From Lobulomyces angularis (lineage: Eukaryota > Chytridiomycota > Chytridiomycetes > Lobulomycetales > Lobulomycetaceae): DNA of 14,089 nucleotides. The notes under the pieces were generated by a model. It was not told where the DNA came from, did not search any database, and saw only the letters and a list, made by a program, of their open reading frames with translations. The stretch spans positions 1-14,089 of the forward strand of contig JADHYX010000501.1 of NCBI GenBank assembly GCA_027604685.1. Reading direction: 5' to 3'. The translations under genes were made by a program, and so were the position numbers. This document shows positions 1-8,499 of this stretch, in pieces (the stretch's first letter is position 1; every line of letters starts with the position of its first letter).

Positions 1-1
1 C

Positions 2-115
2 TTGATCTATTTTATACTCTTCTTATTATTATATTATTTAAGTAGAACGCCGGTTACTGCTTATCTAATACACAAGCTACTTAGTTCATTTCAGGAGCAT
101 CTAGTACTTTTTTGA
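2..115 (+). CDS. possible 3' end of a gene entering from the left edge (partial)
   Basis: One plus-strand frame is open from base 2 to a TGA at 113-115. It gives 37 residues that begin with a hydrophobic stretch (LIYFILFLLLYYL) followed by a more polar tail. An AATAAA lies 5 bases after the stop at 121-126, where a polyadenylation signal would sit in such a compact genome. There is no homology I recognise, and 37 open codons can occur by chance, so this is only a candidate for a terminal exon, possibly with a membrane segment. Confidence 0.2.
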   Translation: MIYFILFLLLYYLSRTPVTAYLIHKLLSSFQEHLVLF

Positions 116-702
116 ATCCTAATAAAACCTAAAACCCTATTTTTTTTGCCAAAAAAAACCAGAAAGCCGATTTGGAATCGCCGATTCAAACCGTCTTCAT
201 CCAAACTAATAAAAACACAAGTTCATTGAAAACTTCTATAGGTTTCAATCCACTTAATAAAATAAATTTTTTTTTTTTTTTTTTTTTTTTCTCAGTTGCT
301 CATTCATTCTTTCATACAGTTTTTACTTCAAAGCTATTTGGGAAACAAAAAATAGAAAATAGTTTGGAAAAATACTAGAACGATGTCACATGCAGCTAAA
401 AGAAAAAGTTCTTTGAAAACGAGTTAGAAGAATATCTATTGATTTTTTTTTAATAAGGAAGTATCAATTTATATCCAATGTATATTAAATCCTCTATTCT
501 CTGCTTCGATAACAAATGATCATGATACTGAAATATTTCTTAAGAAGTTTTTCTTACAATTTTACACTAATAGTTGTATATGCAGTGACGCACTAATATT
601 AATAGGAAAGTCATAAACAGTTTTTAAAATTTTCAATTTCAATTGTAAAATTAAATTAAAATAAAGAAAACCTAAAAAAAAAAATGAATTTAATTTCATG
701 TC
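116..702. other. intergenic AT-rich DNA, no gene recognised
   Basis: The stretch holds a possible polyadenylation signal at 121-126 and a run of 24 T at 267-290 followed directly by CTCAG. That combination looks like a 3' splice site, but I find no convincing exon on either side. The only long frame crosses the T run and so is padded with phenylalanine. The right end is the 3' side of the minus-strand AIM24-family gene. Confidence 0.5.
267..290 (+). repeat. poly(T) tract, 24 nt
   Basis: Uninterrupted run of 24 T on the plus strand, followed by CTCAG. It is the longest pure homopolymer in the window; its exact length may be affected by sequencing error. Confidence 0.9.
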
Positions 703-1778
703 TTATTTTTGATTAGTAACGACGGATTCAATCCAGTCTTTCAATTCTTCAGGATTTCGGGTTTGAATATAAACTCTACCTGGACCTAAACAAATGTTTG
801 AATATAAAAAAAAAAAAAACTGTATTAAATTACCACTAAACCTACAAACAACCCCTTCACCGCTTTTCATTGAATCAAAAAATCCACTTGCTTGTTCAGT
901 ACAATATCTTGTACTAACTTCCCAGGCAACTAGATGTCCATTATCAATTATATATTCCTGCCCTGAAAAGTGATTAAAAAAGTTTATAAAAGGGTTACCT
1001 GGAGCAAGATCTATGGGATGCACTGCACCTAAGACTTGCAGAAATAATAAACCTTGACCTCCATAAACATCAATAAACATTCCTACCACAGAGCGTTAAA
1101 AAATAATATTACATATTTATTTAAAACTAAAGTATACCTTCTCCCGAAAAAAAACCAGACCCTAAACCCTGTGATTTAGTAATCTTTTCGACACCTTGTG
1201 TTTTGGCTAAAAATTGTCCTTTTGAAGCATTGAATTGAGTTCTACCATCCAGTACTATTGGTAAAATATCCCCTAAAAATCTTGGAGCCAACAACACTTC
1301 AGCTGGACCGCCACCTACTCTGGCAATCAATTTCTCTTTAAACGTTAAATTAAAAGGTTGTTTTAGAAAATGTAGTGGTACGTTCAAACATATTTCCAGA
1401 TGTAAAAAGCTTAGAAATTCCTTTCATTTTTCCTTCAATTTTAATGTTTGGAGTCATTGCAACCATTGCCTAAAAAAGTTTCGAAGAAAAATTTAAATTT
1501 AAATGGTTTTAACAAAATTACACCGGCTCGAGCAGTAATCACTTCGCCTTGAGGAAAATTGATTTTTAACACGGTGTTTGCATCCCTATACAAGGTTTGA
1601 TACGTAAATGGACCAAAAGAACCATGATTTTGTGCACCATACTGCTGTTGATACTGCTGTTGGGGTGGTGGTTGGGGGTACCCTACCAAAAATACTTAGC
1701 ATTAAAAATTAAATATAAACCTTGTTGTTGATATTGCTGAGGAGGTTGATAATACTGTTGAGGAGGTTGGTATGACAT
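703..1778 (-). CDS. AIM24 / TIGR00266-family protein, 7 exons
   Basis: Exons in coding order: 1778-1721, 1682-1522, 1469-1382, 1335-1138, 1082-999, 962-834, 785-703. They join to 801 nt, 266 residues, ending in TAA. The introns are 38, 52, 46, 55, 36 and 48 nt. Residues 1 to about 40 are a Gln/Pro/Tyr-rich, low-complexity tail with two copies of YQPPQQY. The rest is one AIM24-type beta-sandwich domain, with family-like stretches PQGEVITARAGAMVAM, EVLLAPRFLGDI, LAPGQEYIIDNGHLVAW and the closing SGPGRVYIQTR. Each family motif is restored only by the splicing given, which supports the junctions. Yeast AIM24 is mitochondrial and linked to MICOS stability, but the molecular role of the wider family is unclear. 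I see no obvious mitochondrial presequence, so location is open. Family assignment is confident; function is not. Confidence 0.88.
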
Positions 1779-1911
1779 TGATCTGAATTTTGATCAGGAG
1801 TTAAATATTTGGGAGGAAAAAAATTTTTAAGCCACCACAAACATTTTTTAACATTATTTAAAATATTGTAAACTACAATCAGAAAACATTTACTCTTAAT
1901 TTAGTATTGTT
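1779..1911. other. spacer between ribokinase 3' end and AIM24-family start
   Basis: The 133 bases between two minus-strand genes must hold both the end of the ribokinase transcript and the promoter of the AIM24-family gene. No TATA-like element stands out from the AT-rich background. Confidence 0.5.
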
Positions 1912-1916
1912 TTATT
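1911..1916 (-). terminator. AATAAA polyadenylation signal overlapping the ribokinase stop codon
   Basis: On the minus strand the last codons read AGC GAA TAA followed by AAC, so AATAAA straddles the stop codon. If it is used, the 3' untranslated region would be only tens of bases long. The hexamer is common in AT-rich DNA, so use is unproven. Confidence 0.4.
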
Positions 1917-3203
1917 CGCTTAAAGTAGGTAAAGTAGAATTAGCCATTCTTTCTTCTACCGAATTTAGAAAAGGTATGGATGAAAGGGAACCTTCTTTTT
2001 CGCAAGCCATAGCTGACGCGATAGTTCCAAACAGCAAAGATTTCTTGATTTTTTTCGTAGTAAGTGTAAATAAATCTTTATTTTCCTTCATCAACGTTCC
2101 AACAAAGAACCCAACAAATGTGTCTCCAGCACCTGTTTATTTTTTATATTTATTAGCTTCATTACTTTGCGCAATTCGGTTTTTTTAAATGTTTATAAAT
2201 ATACCGACAGTATCTTTAACATTAACATCATCCAAACCACCAATTTTTAATATTTCTAAATCATCATTGTGACCTTTTTTGTAACCGCAGACACTGCCTT
2301 TTGCACCCAGTGTTATGCAAAAAATTCTTAAATTCATAAATGTGTTTAAAACTAACTTTATCAAGTCATTGGTTTCAAAGTTTTCAAATTTATTTTCTAA
2401 ATTAAGTTGAGAAAAAATTGTTGCTGATTCTATTTCATTTGTAATTAAAACATTAATTAAATTTAAATTGTACGTTTCTAATAGATTGGCAGTACATGGT
2501 GCAGGATTAAAAACAATTATCAAGCCTATTAAAAATTCTTGATGAAAAATTTTTTTGAAGGTAAAAAAACCTTTTTTACTAGCGTGTTCGATGAAGATTT
2601 CACCAAGATTACATTCGTTTTGTAGGCAACACCAAGTAACACAATTGGGTAGTTTATCAAACAATGTTTTAAACTGAATCTCAGAAAACAACTGATTCGC
2701 TCCTGCAAACAAAATAATACAATTTTCCCCAAGTTTATCTTTTTGAATTATTGCTTTTCCTGTGTACTCGTTTTGCAAAACTTCTGCAAAAGTTGTATCG
2801 ACCTTAAACTCACTACTAATTTTTTGCAAAACAAAATTTCCATCTTTACCAACTTTTCCAAAATGATAAACTTTTTGCCCTGATAAACTTAGCGCTACTG
2901 ATTGGTTAGCTCCTTTTCCTCCTATAGAATTTAATGTTCATTTAAAGATTCAGTAGTATTTAGAATAAAAATTTTAAAAAGTGTAAATAATTACAAAAAA
3001 CAAAATTCCTATAATGATTTTACCTTCAGTTACTTTAAAATTAGTAGAATGTATGGTTTCTCCTGTAATAAATTTCAAAAAAAGTAATTTGTGAAAGTAG
3101 CATAACAACATTACTTATTGTTGTCGATTATACCTGCTAAACAAATATGATCAACACTGTAAACTTCATCTATATTGATTGATCCAAAATTTAGTATTGA
3201 CAT
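1912..3203 (-). CDS. ribokinase (PfkB-family sugar kinase), 5 exons
   Basis: Ribokinase phosphorylates D-ribose at O5 with ATP, feeding it to the pentose phosphate and nucleotide pathways in the cytosol. Exons: 3203-3134, 3062-3024, 2921-2571, 2525-2205, 2132-1912, totalling 1002 nt and 333 residues, slightly longer than typical bacterial ribokinase of about 310. Introns are 71, 102, 45 and 72 nt. Visible motifs: GSINIDEV at 7-14; the substrate-binding GGKGANQ at 37-43, built across an intron; NPAP at 160-163; TNEIE at 182-186; TLGAKGS at 225-231; and the anion hole and catalytic base GAGD at 261-264, restored by splicing as DTVGAGDTF. No key residue is missing. The 45-nt intron is open in frame, but removing it restores KKGLIIVFNPAP, the expected strand before the NPAP motif. 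Other PfkB sugar kinases are a possible alternative, but GGKGANQ and the DTVGAGDTF site favour ribokinase. Confidence 0.93.
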
Positions 3204-3555
3204 AAATATATTTATTTTCAGTATTTTTGGAGGCAATTGTAATATTGTTATTTAATTGTAATTCTTGGTGATCTGTATTAATAAAGTAGGAGTAGATGTC
3301 ATTTATTAAAGTTAAATTGCATTTATTATTCGTTTTTCATTAGTATTTAGTTTTGAGTGCAAGAACATTTCTTATGTAATTTTGTTGTTTAAACTTTAGA
3401 TATCATCAATTCTAACCTGGAAGTTAAAAAAATTATTGTAATTCTGAAGCAAATGGCAACTTTTAAACATTTATAAAACTCAAAAACTAATTCATTATAA
3501 ATTTAAAAAACGTACTATAAGAAATTAAAATAAAGCACAAAAAAAATTCCCCTTT
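3204..3555. other. intergenic spacer, no gene recognised
   Basis: The stretch separates the end of the minus-strand SCP2 gene from the start of the minus-strand ribokinase gene, so it should contain the SCP2 3' untranslated region and the ribokinase promoter. It is AT-rich with only very short frames. I see no RNA gene or notable repeat. Confidence 0.5.
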
Positions 3556-4749
3556 TTATAACTTTGCTTTTGATACCAATGTTTTCATCACTCCATCCAA
3601 TTTGGTAGCTAACATTATATTTCCTTTAACCTTAATTTTTCCAGACATGAAGGCTAAAAAAATTAAAAATAAGTAGTTTTCATAAAGCAAAGTACCCTTT
3701 TGTCCATTCAACTTTCCTAAGGCAAGATTAACCATGTCAGAATCAGCCACAGAAATAGTAATGTCAGGCTTAGTATCTCCTTCCCAAGAAAATTAAAAAA
3801 TGGCTCTGTTAATAAAGCATACCTTTCCCCACTTTCATACCAACAGTATTCTTTAAATCCAGGGTCCAAGTTTGAACAGTGCCAGCAGAATTTTTCACAT
3901 CAAACTATTTCAATGTAAAAAGTGAGTATTAATAATTCTTACTTGGAAAATTCCTTTAACTTTTTTAACATTAGCGTCTTTTTCTTCTTGGGATAAAGTT
4001 TCAGAGGCGGCCTACAATTCATTAGAGTATGAAAAAATTGGAATTTAAAAACAAATATTGAAAAGTGAAAAAATTACATGTAACTGAGAAAAAACTTTAG
4101 AAGATTCAAACCCAGGTACTTCTTGAAAGCCACCTGTAGCAGTTGTAGTTTTAGAAGAAGTTGCAGATGGGGCAGGTGCGTTTTTAGCTACTTTTAAAAC
4201 AGCATCTAACCTTAGTTTTAAAAATGTCAATTATCGAAAATGAAAATTCAATCCTTCTACCTAGTAGCCAACATCATATTTCCCTTTACTTTAAGCTTTC
4301 CTTGCATAAAGGCTAATTGGATCATAATATTATACATAAATTATAATCAAAAAATTTAAAAATGTACCTTTTTGCCCATTCAATTTGCCACTTGCTAAAT
4401 CTAAAAAAGTGTCATCGCCTATTCAAATTTTTTTCGTTTCAAAGTTTAAAATGAAAAAATGATATGATAGAATTACCCAAGCTTATAGAAATGTCGGGTT
4501 TTGCTCCAGTTTTACCTTCAGTAACAGCACCGTCCTTTTTGAAGTCTAGAACATAAAAGTATAAAAATTAAAAATGAACTGCGCTGATGGCAAACCTAAG
4601 GTCCAAACTTTTTCCTCTCCAGATTTAGACTTGACAACTAACTCAAATGTTCCATTTACCTTTTTAATTAGTTCCTTTTTTTCATTTTCAGGTAGAGCTT
4701 CTACTCCAGATTTAATCTGATTGAATAAAGGGGTTGAAGAAAAACTCAT
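3556..4749 (-). CDS. tandem SCP2 (sterol carrier protein 2) domain protein with PTS1 signal, 9 exons
   Basis: Exons: 4749-4596, 4545-4477, 4418-4368, 4312-4261, 4210-4078, 4011-3943, 3904-3823, 3779-3696, 3653-3556; 792 nt, 263 residues. Two SCP2 folds of about 110-120 residues are joined by a Thr/Ser/Ala/Pro-rich linker near residues 118-150. Each carries the family pattern WTLDxK, KPDI(S/T)IS, GKLNGQKAFM and K(L/I)KVKGN followed by MLAT. SCP2 domains bind sterols, fatty acids or acyl-CoA in a hydrophobic tunnel and usually act in or near peroxisomes. The protein ends SKAKL; AKL is a peroxisomal targeting type 1 tripeptide. No thiolase, dehydrogenase or other enzyme domain is attached. An intron interrupts the same alanine codon in both domains (residues 92 and 232, phase 1), pointing to an internal gene duplication. 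The exact ligand cannot be read from sequence. Confidence 0.9.
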
Positions 4750-4825
4750 TTTACTGATTTTTATAAATTTTCTTAAAGTAGATCAATATTTAATATTAAA
4801 TACAAATTTTTTTTTTTATTTTAAA
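4750..4825. promoter_or_regulatory. short divergent intergenic region, possible bidirectional promoter
   Basis: Only 76 bases separate the SCP2 start codon on the minus strand from an ATG at 4826 on the plus strand. The stretch is nearly all A and T, with a run of 14 T in 4807-4820. It must contain the SCP2 promoter. It would serve both directions only if the uncertain plus-strand gene is real. No defined binding site is recognised. Confidence 0.35.
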
Positions 4826-5792
4826 ATGTCACAAGAAGCGGTACCGGCTTATTCAAATCCCCGCAATGGTTATACAAATAAATCTTGATTAAATTTCACA
4901 GTTGTGAACAAGAGAAATACCGTAAAATATTCAATATAAATCACTTATGGCATTTGTTCTTTTTTATCTCATGTTCCATTCCTATAAATACTGTATAATT
5001 TGGGATAATTTATAAAACCAATATTTGTACTCTTCAATTTAATTTCACAGAGTAATGACACTTCTCGTAAAAAAATACACCAACCAAATCAAGAAATCAT
5101 GACCTCTCCTCAAAATCCAATTTCTTTTTCTTTTAGATCTGTTTTTTTTTATTTTTTTTTTTATAGCTTTTTCCAATGATTAGAAAGAGTGGATTGACGA
5201 TTATGAGCTTTACTGCATGAAAGTTGATTTTACTTTAAGTATATGATATAAGTTTCTGTTTGATTTAAAAATAAACATCCTTTTATTACATCATATACTT
5301 TATCTTAATTTGAAGATCAGCTTCTTAAACTTGCTCTTTTAGATTGCTGCAAAGGTTTCACTTACTGTCAAAGTTATCATAGTAGTTATGAAAGATGATC
5401 TTTGATCATTTTTATCTGGTTTTGAATGTGCCGAAATGTTGGATATGGTAGAGAATGTTGGGATTTCTGGGTATTCACTTAATTTCCGTTTTCTCCACCA
5501 GATTCGGGTCTGAGTGTTGTAGTCATAATAATAATAGTCGTAAGACTTGTACATAAGCCGTTAGATAGCAATACTAATTTGAATAGTTTGCCATTATAGT
5601 GCATCTTCGCCACATTTATTTCCGTTCAGGACTCCAACAAGACTCAAGTATTTAATTTATAATGATTTGGGTTTCCCAAATTTTTTCAGCATTTTCGGAC
5701 CAAAGGAGGCTAAACTAAAAGAGGAGAAGGGTTTTTTTAAAAGCAAAAAAAGTATTCAAAACTATTCAAACTACCAACTTAACTCAATTTAA
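4826..5792 (+). CDS. unresolved spliced gene (exon-like pieces), product unknown
   Basis: I do not recognise a product. Base composition is less AT-rich than the flanks in 5050-5140 and 5340-5640, as for exons elsewhere here. One in-frame chain starts at ATG 4826 (MSQEAVPAYSNPRN), passes through introns ending in TTTCACAG at 4892 and 5050 and continues as SNDTSRKKIHQPNQEIM. An intron ending GATTAG near 5193 leads to KEWIDDYELYCMK, then a GTATAT donor near 5239 and a CTCTTTTAG acceptor at 5341 give NCCKGFTYCQSYHSSYER and a stop. Further right, a frame is open from 5583 to a TAA at 5790-5792 (69 codons, no ATG), and a typical intron (GTATTT to TTTTCAG, about 5650-5688) could be cut from it. These pieces may be one gene, two genes, or partly noncoding. 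A competing 71-codon frame lies on the minus strand at 5339-5554. Confidence 0.25.
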
Positions 5793-5802
5793 AATCACAA
5801 TT

Positions 5803-7102
5803 ATGGGCAATATAGGTGTGATTTCTTTTAATTTGAATGCATAAATTTACTTAATTTATCTACGCAGCAATTCCACGGATACTGGCCCTTTTAATGGATT
5901 CTTATGATACTAATAGATCGTTATTTGACATTACTGATTCAGAATTCAAGACTATACATATCATACATGTTAATAGTGATAAGCTGCCTCAGCAAATTGA
6001 AAAGTTTGACTCCATGAAAAAGGATGAAAAATCTTGTATCTTTCACCATACAGTTGATGAAATACTTTATGAACACTACTACAATTGCATCAAAGATATT
6101 CAAATTCAAACTCCATTAACGGCCATCGCAATATCTTCTAGAAAAGAATCTTTGGTGGAAATCTCTTCTAGGTTGAGAAAAGATTTCAACATTTCCATGG
6201 GGACACCATTGCCCACAGCTGTATTGTTTGTGGACAAATATGAAATGAAAAAAAAGGTTTTAGCTGAAAATATTGTTACTGCGCTGATGTCAGAGGCAGT
6301 TCTGGAAAAAGGCAAAGATTTGATTGAAAAAACTGGATTTCCGGTAGTGCTCAAGCCAATAAAAGATACAGGGTCCAAAGGGGTACAAATTATCCAAAAC
6401 AATAAGGATCTCGAATTGCAGTTGAATGAAATCCTTTCCAAAAGTGACCAATATATACTTGAGCAATACATTGATGGAGAGCTGTATAGAGTTGATGGAT
6501 GTGTGGAAAATCGAAACTTACAATTCTTTGCTGTCTTCTATGAGAACCCTACTTGCTATGAGTACTTTGTAAACAGAAAACCTATGTCTGAAAGGTTATT
6601 GAAAAATCCAGTTACTAGAAACGAAATACAGCAATTAATCAACGCTATTATAACAGCTTTTAATTTTTCCAATGGAGTTTTTCATCTTGAACTACTAAAA
6701 AATAAATCTGATGGAAAATTTTATTTTTTAGAAATCGCGGCAAGACCAGGCGGTGGTGCTGCTAGGAAACTTATGGCAAATTACTGTGTGGATTTCAATG
6801 TGCAGATGATTAGATTAGATTGTGCACTAAAGGTAGAACCTTTATCTTTACCAGAAGATTTGCATCTGGGTTCAGTTTCAATACCAACTCCTAATAGAAA
6901 TAAGAATTTTGTTTTTGACAAGGTTATTTTACCTGATCAGCAGCACTACACTACACTTTACGAAATTGATTCACCATGCAGTGGGCAAGTTATGAATGAA
7001 TATGATGCCGTTAGTGCTTACTTTTCCTCTCCTGATGAAGACAAAGTTATTCATGAAATTAATCTCTGTATGAATAATTTGAAAGTGAATTATCGACCAT
7101 GA
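5803..7102 (+). CDS. ATP-grasp superfamily ligase (carboxylate-amine ligase-like), almost intronless
   Basis: The family joins a carboxylate, activated as acylphosphate by ATP, to a nucleophile such as an amine; the substrate here is unknown. A single open exon runs to TGA at 7100-7102. The simplest start is ATG 5894 (402 residues). I prefer ATG 5803 with a 52-nt intron at 5816-5867, giving 415 residues, because it adds MGNIAIPRILALL and completes the first strand, which resembles the VLLVDSY starts of bacterial relatives. Motifs in the longer numbering: nucleotide-binding VVLKP with Lys167, glycine loop GSKG at 173-176, EQYIDGELYRVDG from 203, metal-binding HLE at 277-279, and LEIAARPGGG with Glu293 and Arg297. 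The N-terminal third is a pre-ATP-grasp fold. AATAAA occurs at 7235-7240. The near lack of introns is unlike the neighbours and suggests acquisition from bacteria. Enzyme class is confident, reaction unknown. Confidence 0.87.
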
Positions 7103-8198
7103 GTCTTTTATTTTATTATCTCCTACTATCCATATAAACTCAAATATTTTTTATTTTAATTATAAAATTTTATTTATTTTTTAAATTATATTGTCTTATT
7201 TTATTAATTGATAAAAATTCCTTTTCAAAATATAAATAAAACTTTTTGAATTAATAATCTCCTCTATATTTATTCCAAATCGATCGATAGTATTTCTTAA
7301 TTTTTTTTTTCTATGAGAGCAGTTTATCTTACTGAATCTTAACATCCCATTTTTTATTCAGTAATTGAGTAGATGGCAACCTAAAATTTTTTTGAACAGT
7401 TTATAAAAACATTATAGAAAAGATAGAAACAGATTAGAACATCAGAATCACCACAATTGGCTAGAAATAGCTAGAAATGGTGCAAACTTCCCTGACTGAA
7501 AATGAGTCAAGCATGTCTTATAAAAGAGTCTTATATACTTTTGTTTTGAATTAACGAGAACTGATAAACTCCGAATGCGTATTTTTACAACATTTAAAGT
7601 GGAATAATAGAAGATAAAGAATTTTTCATTAACTACAATGTTTAAGTAAGCATTGTTTAAACACCTGGAGGGATTGAATATCAGTGTGTCAAATTTCAAT
7701 GAAAAAAATTGAATTTTTTATAAAAAAATTAAGTAAAATTGGCGTTACTCCGATTTGGTGATACTGTTATCCTTTTTTTTCACTCACTTTTTACAACACT
7801 TACTCCCCTGATTTAATTTAAATAATAGAATAGTATTTGAAATATAAATGTTAATTGTGCATTAGGTATCTTACTACCCCAGAATCCAAGTAATCTTGAT
7901 TTACCCACAAAATTGAAATTTAAAAAATTGAGTTACTAAAATAATGTTAAAGAACTATTTTGAATTAAATACTGCCAACACCTATCAACTTAAAATTCCT
8001 TGTAACAAATAGCTGGTAACTCTCTTGGGAAAAAAAAAAAAATTAATAGTAAGATACACGGAGAATATAGATATTATGTTTCCAGAGTTTAACGGTGTTT
8101 GGAAAATTGTTTTGTGCTGTTTTGTGAGGATGTTGATAAACTCCGATGGTTCCGCACTTATTTTAAAAGAAAAAAAGTTGCTCGTTTCTTTTTGGCAA
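7103..8198. other. about 1.1 kb AT-rich intergenic DNA, no gene recognised
   Basis: The left part is the likely 3' untranslated region of the ATP-grasp gene, with AATAAA at 7235-7240. The remainder has no frame that I can tie to a family. A minus-strand frame of 83 codons at 7448-7699 has no ATG and an unremarkable composition. A short direct repeat of CTAGAAATAG/CTAGAAATGG occurs near 7460-7480, and a 12-base word GATAAACTCCGA occurs near 7562 and again near 8134. Both are within what chance allows. The right part would be the promoter of the small cysteine-rich candidate. Confidence 0.45.
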
Positions 8199-8430
8199 AT
8201 GGGAGAAGCAGGCAGTAGTTGTGCTGCTTGTTGCGTTGTTTAAACTAACCGATAATTGCTGACTTTATTTTCACGGAAACTATCAGCGAAATCTTAAAAT
8301 TTTTTGAGTAATAAATCTTAATATTTTTTGACTAATAAACATCTCCTTTCATTTTCAGCTGCAAAGCACAGCAGAGGGCTGTAACTGCGTCCCTCACCAA
8401 AATCAATTTTGTTTTGAGAAAAACAAATAA
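8199..8430 (+). CDS. candidate small cysteine-rich protein (36 aa), 2 exons
   Basis: Exon 1 at 8199-8237 and exon 2 at 8359-8430 are joined across a 121-nt intron (donor GTTTAA, acceptor TTTTCAG) in phase 0, giving 36 residues. Exon 1 ends SSCAACCV and exon 2 contains EGCNCVPHQNQFC, so there are six cysteines as C-x2-C-C, C-x-C and a lone C. All three spacings occur in metallothioneins, but two phenylalanines are atypical of them and the family is not recognised. The second exon is a conspicuous GC-richer island, and AATAAA follows the stop at 8433-8438. The frame is also open upstream of ATG 8199 to about 8074 (another ATG), which would add a hydrophobic N-terminus. If exon 1 is not spliced it ends CCVV, which would read as a CAAX-like end. 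Metal-binding or secreted roles are speculation. Confidence 0.33.
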
Positions 8431-8432
8431 TT

Positions 8433-8438
8433 AATAAA
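8433..8438 (+). terminator. AATAAA polyadenylation signal
   Basis: It lies 2 bases after the stop of the small cysteine-rich candidate and 61 bases before the next start codon. This is consistent with the tight packing seen elsewhere, but the hexamer is frequent in this background. Confidence 0.35.
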
Positions 8439-8499
8439 GTAGCAATTTTTGCCCTGTTTCGTTTCAAAAACTTCATCTGTAAAATTTATCGTCTGCAGC

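Noticed and set aside
241..251. GGTTTCAATCC resembling a tRNA T-arm / B box
   Set aside because: No matching stem on the far side, no acceptor stem, and no convincing A box upstream.
172..378. 68-codon plus-strand frame
   Set aside because: It starts at TTG, passes through the 24-T run (giving a block of Phe) and has no family resemblance; a by-product of the homopolymer.
5339..5554. 71-codon minus-strand frame starting MYKSYDYYYY
   Set aside because: Not listed as a gene because it overlaps plus-strand exon-like pieces, has no recognised family and no clear flanking exons; kept only as an alternative in the unresolved region.
5454..5556. 33-codon plus-strand frame starting MLGFLGIHLISVFST, looking like a signal peptide followed by CC
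   Set aside because: Too short, and several frames in this stretch are open because it is less AT-rich; no independent support.
6106..6471. 121-codon minus-strand frame inside the ATP-grasp gene
   Set aside because: It is antisense to a clear catalytic domain; a shadow of the real coding frame.
7448..7699. 83-codon minus-strand frame
   Set aside because: No ATG, composition typical of random AT-rich translation (Phe, Ile, Leu, Asn), no recognised family or flanking exons.
7562..8146. 12-base word GATAAACTCCGA present twice
   Set aside because: Two copies only, and no extension of similarity beyond the word; chance is adequate in this composition.
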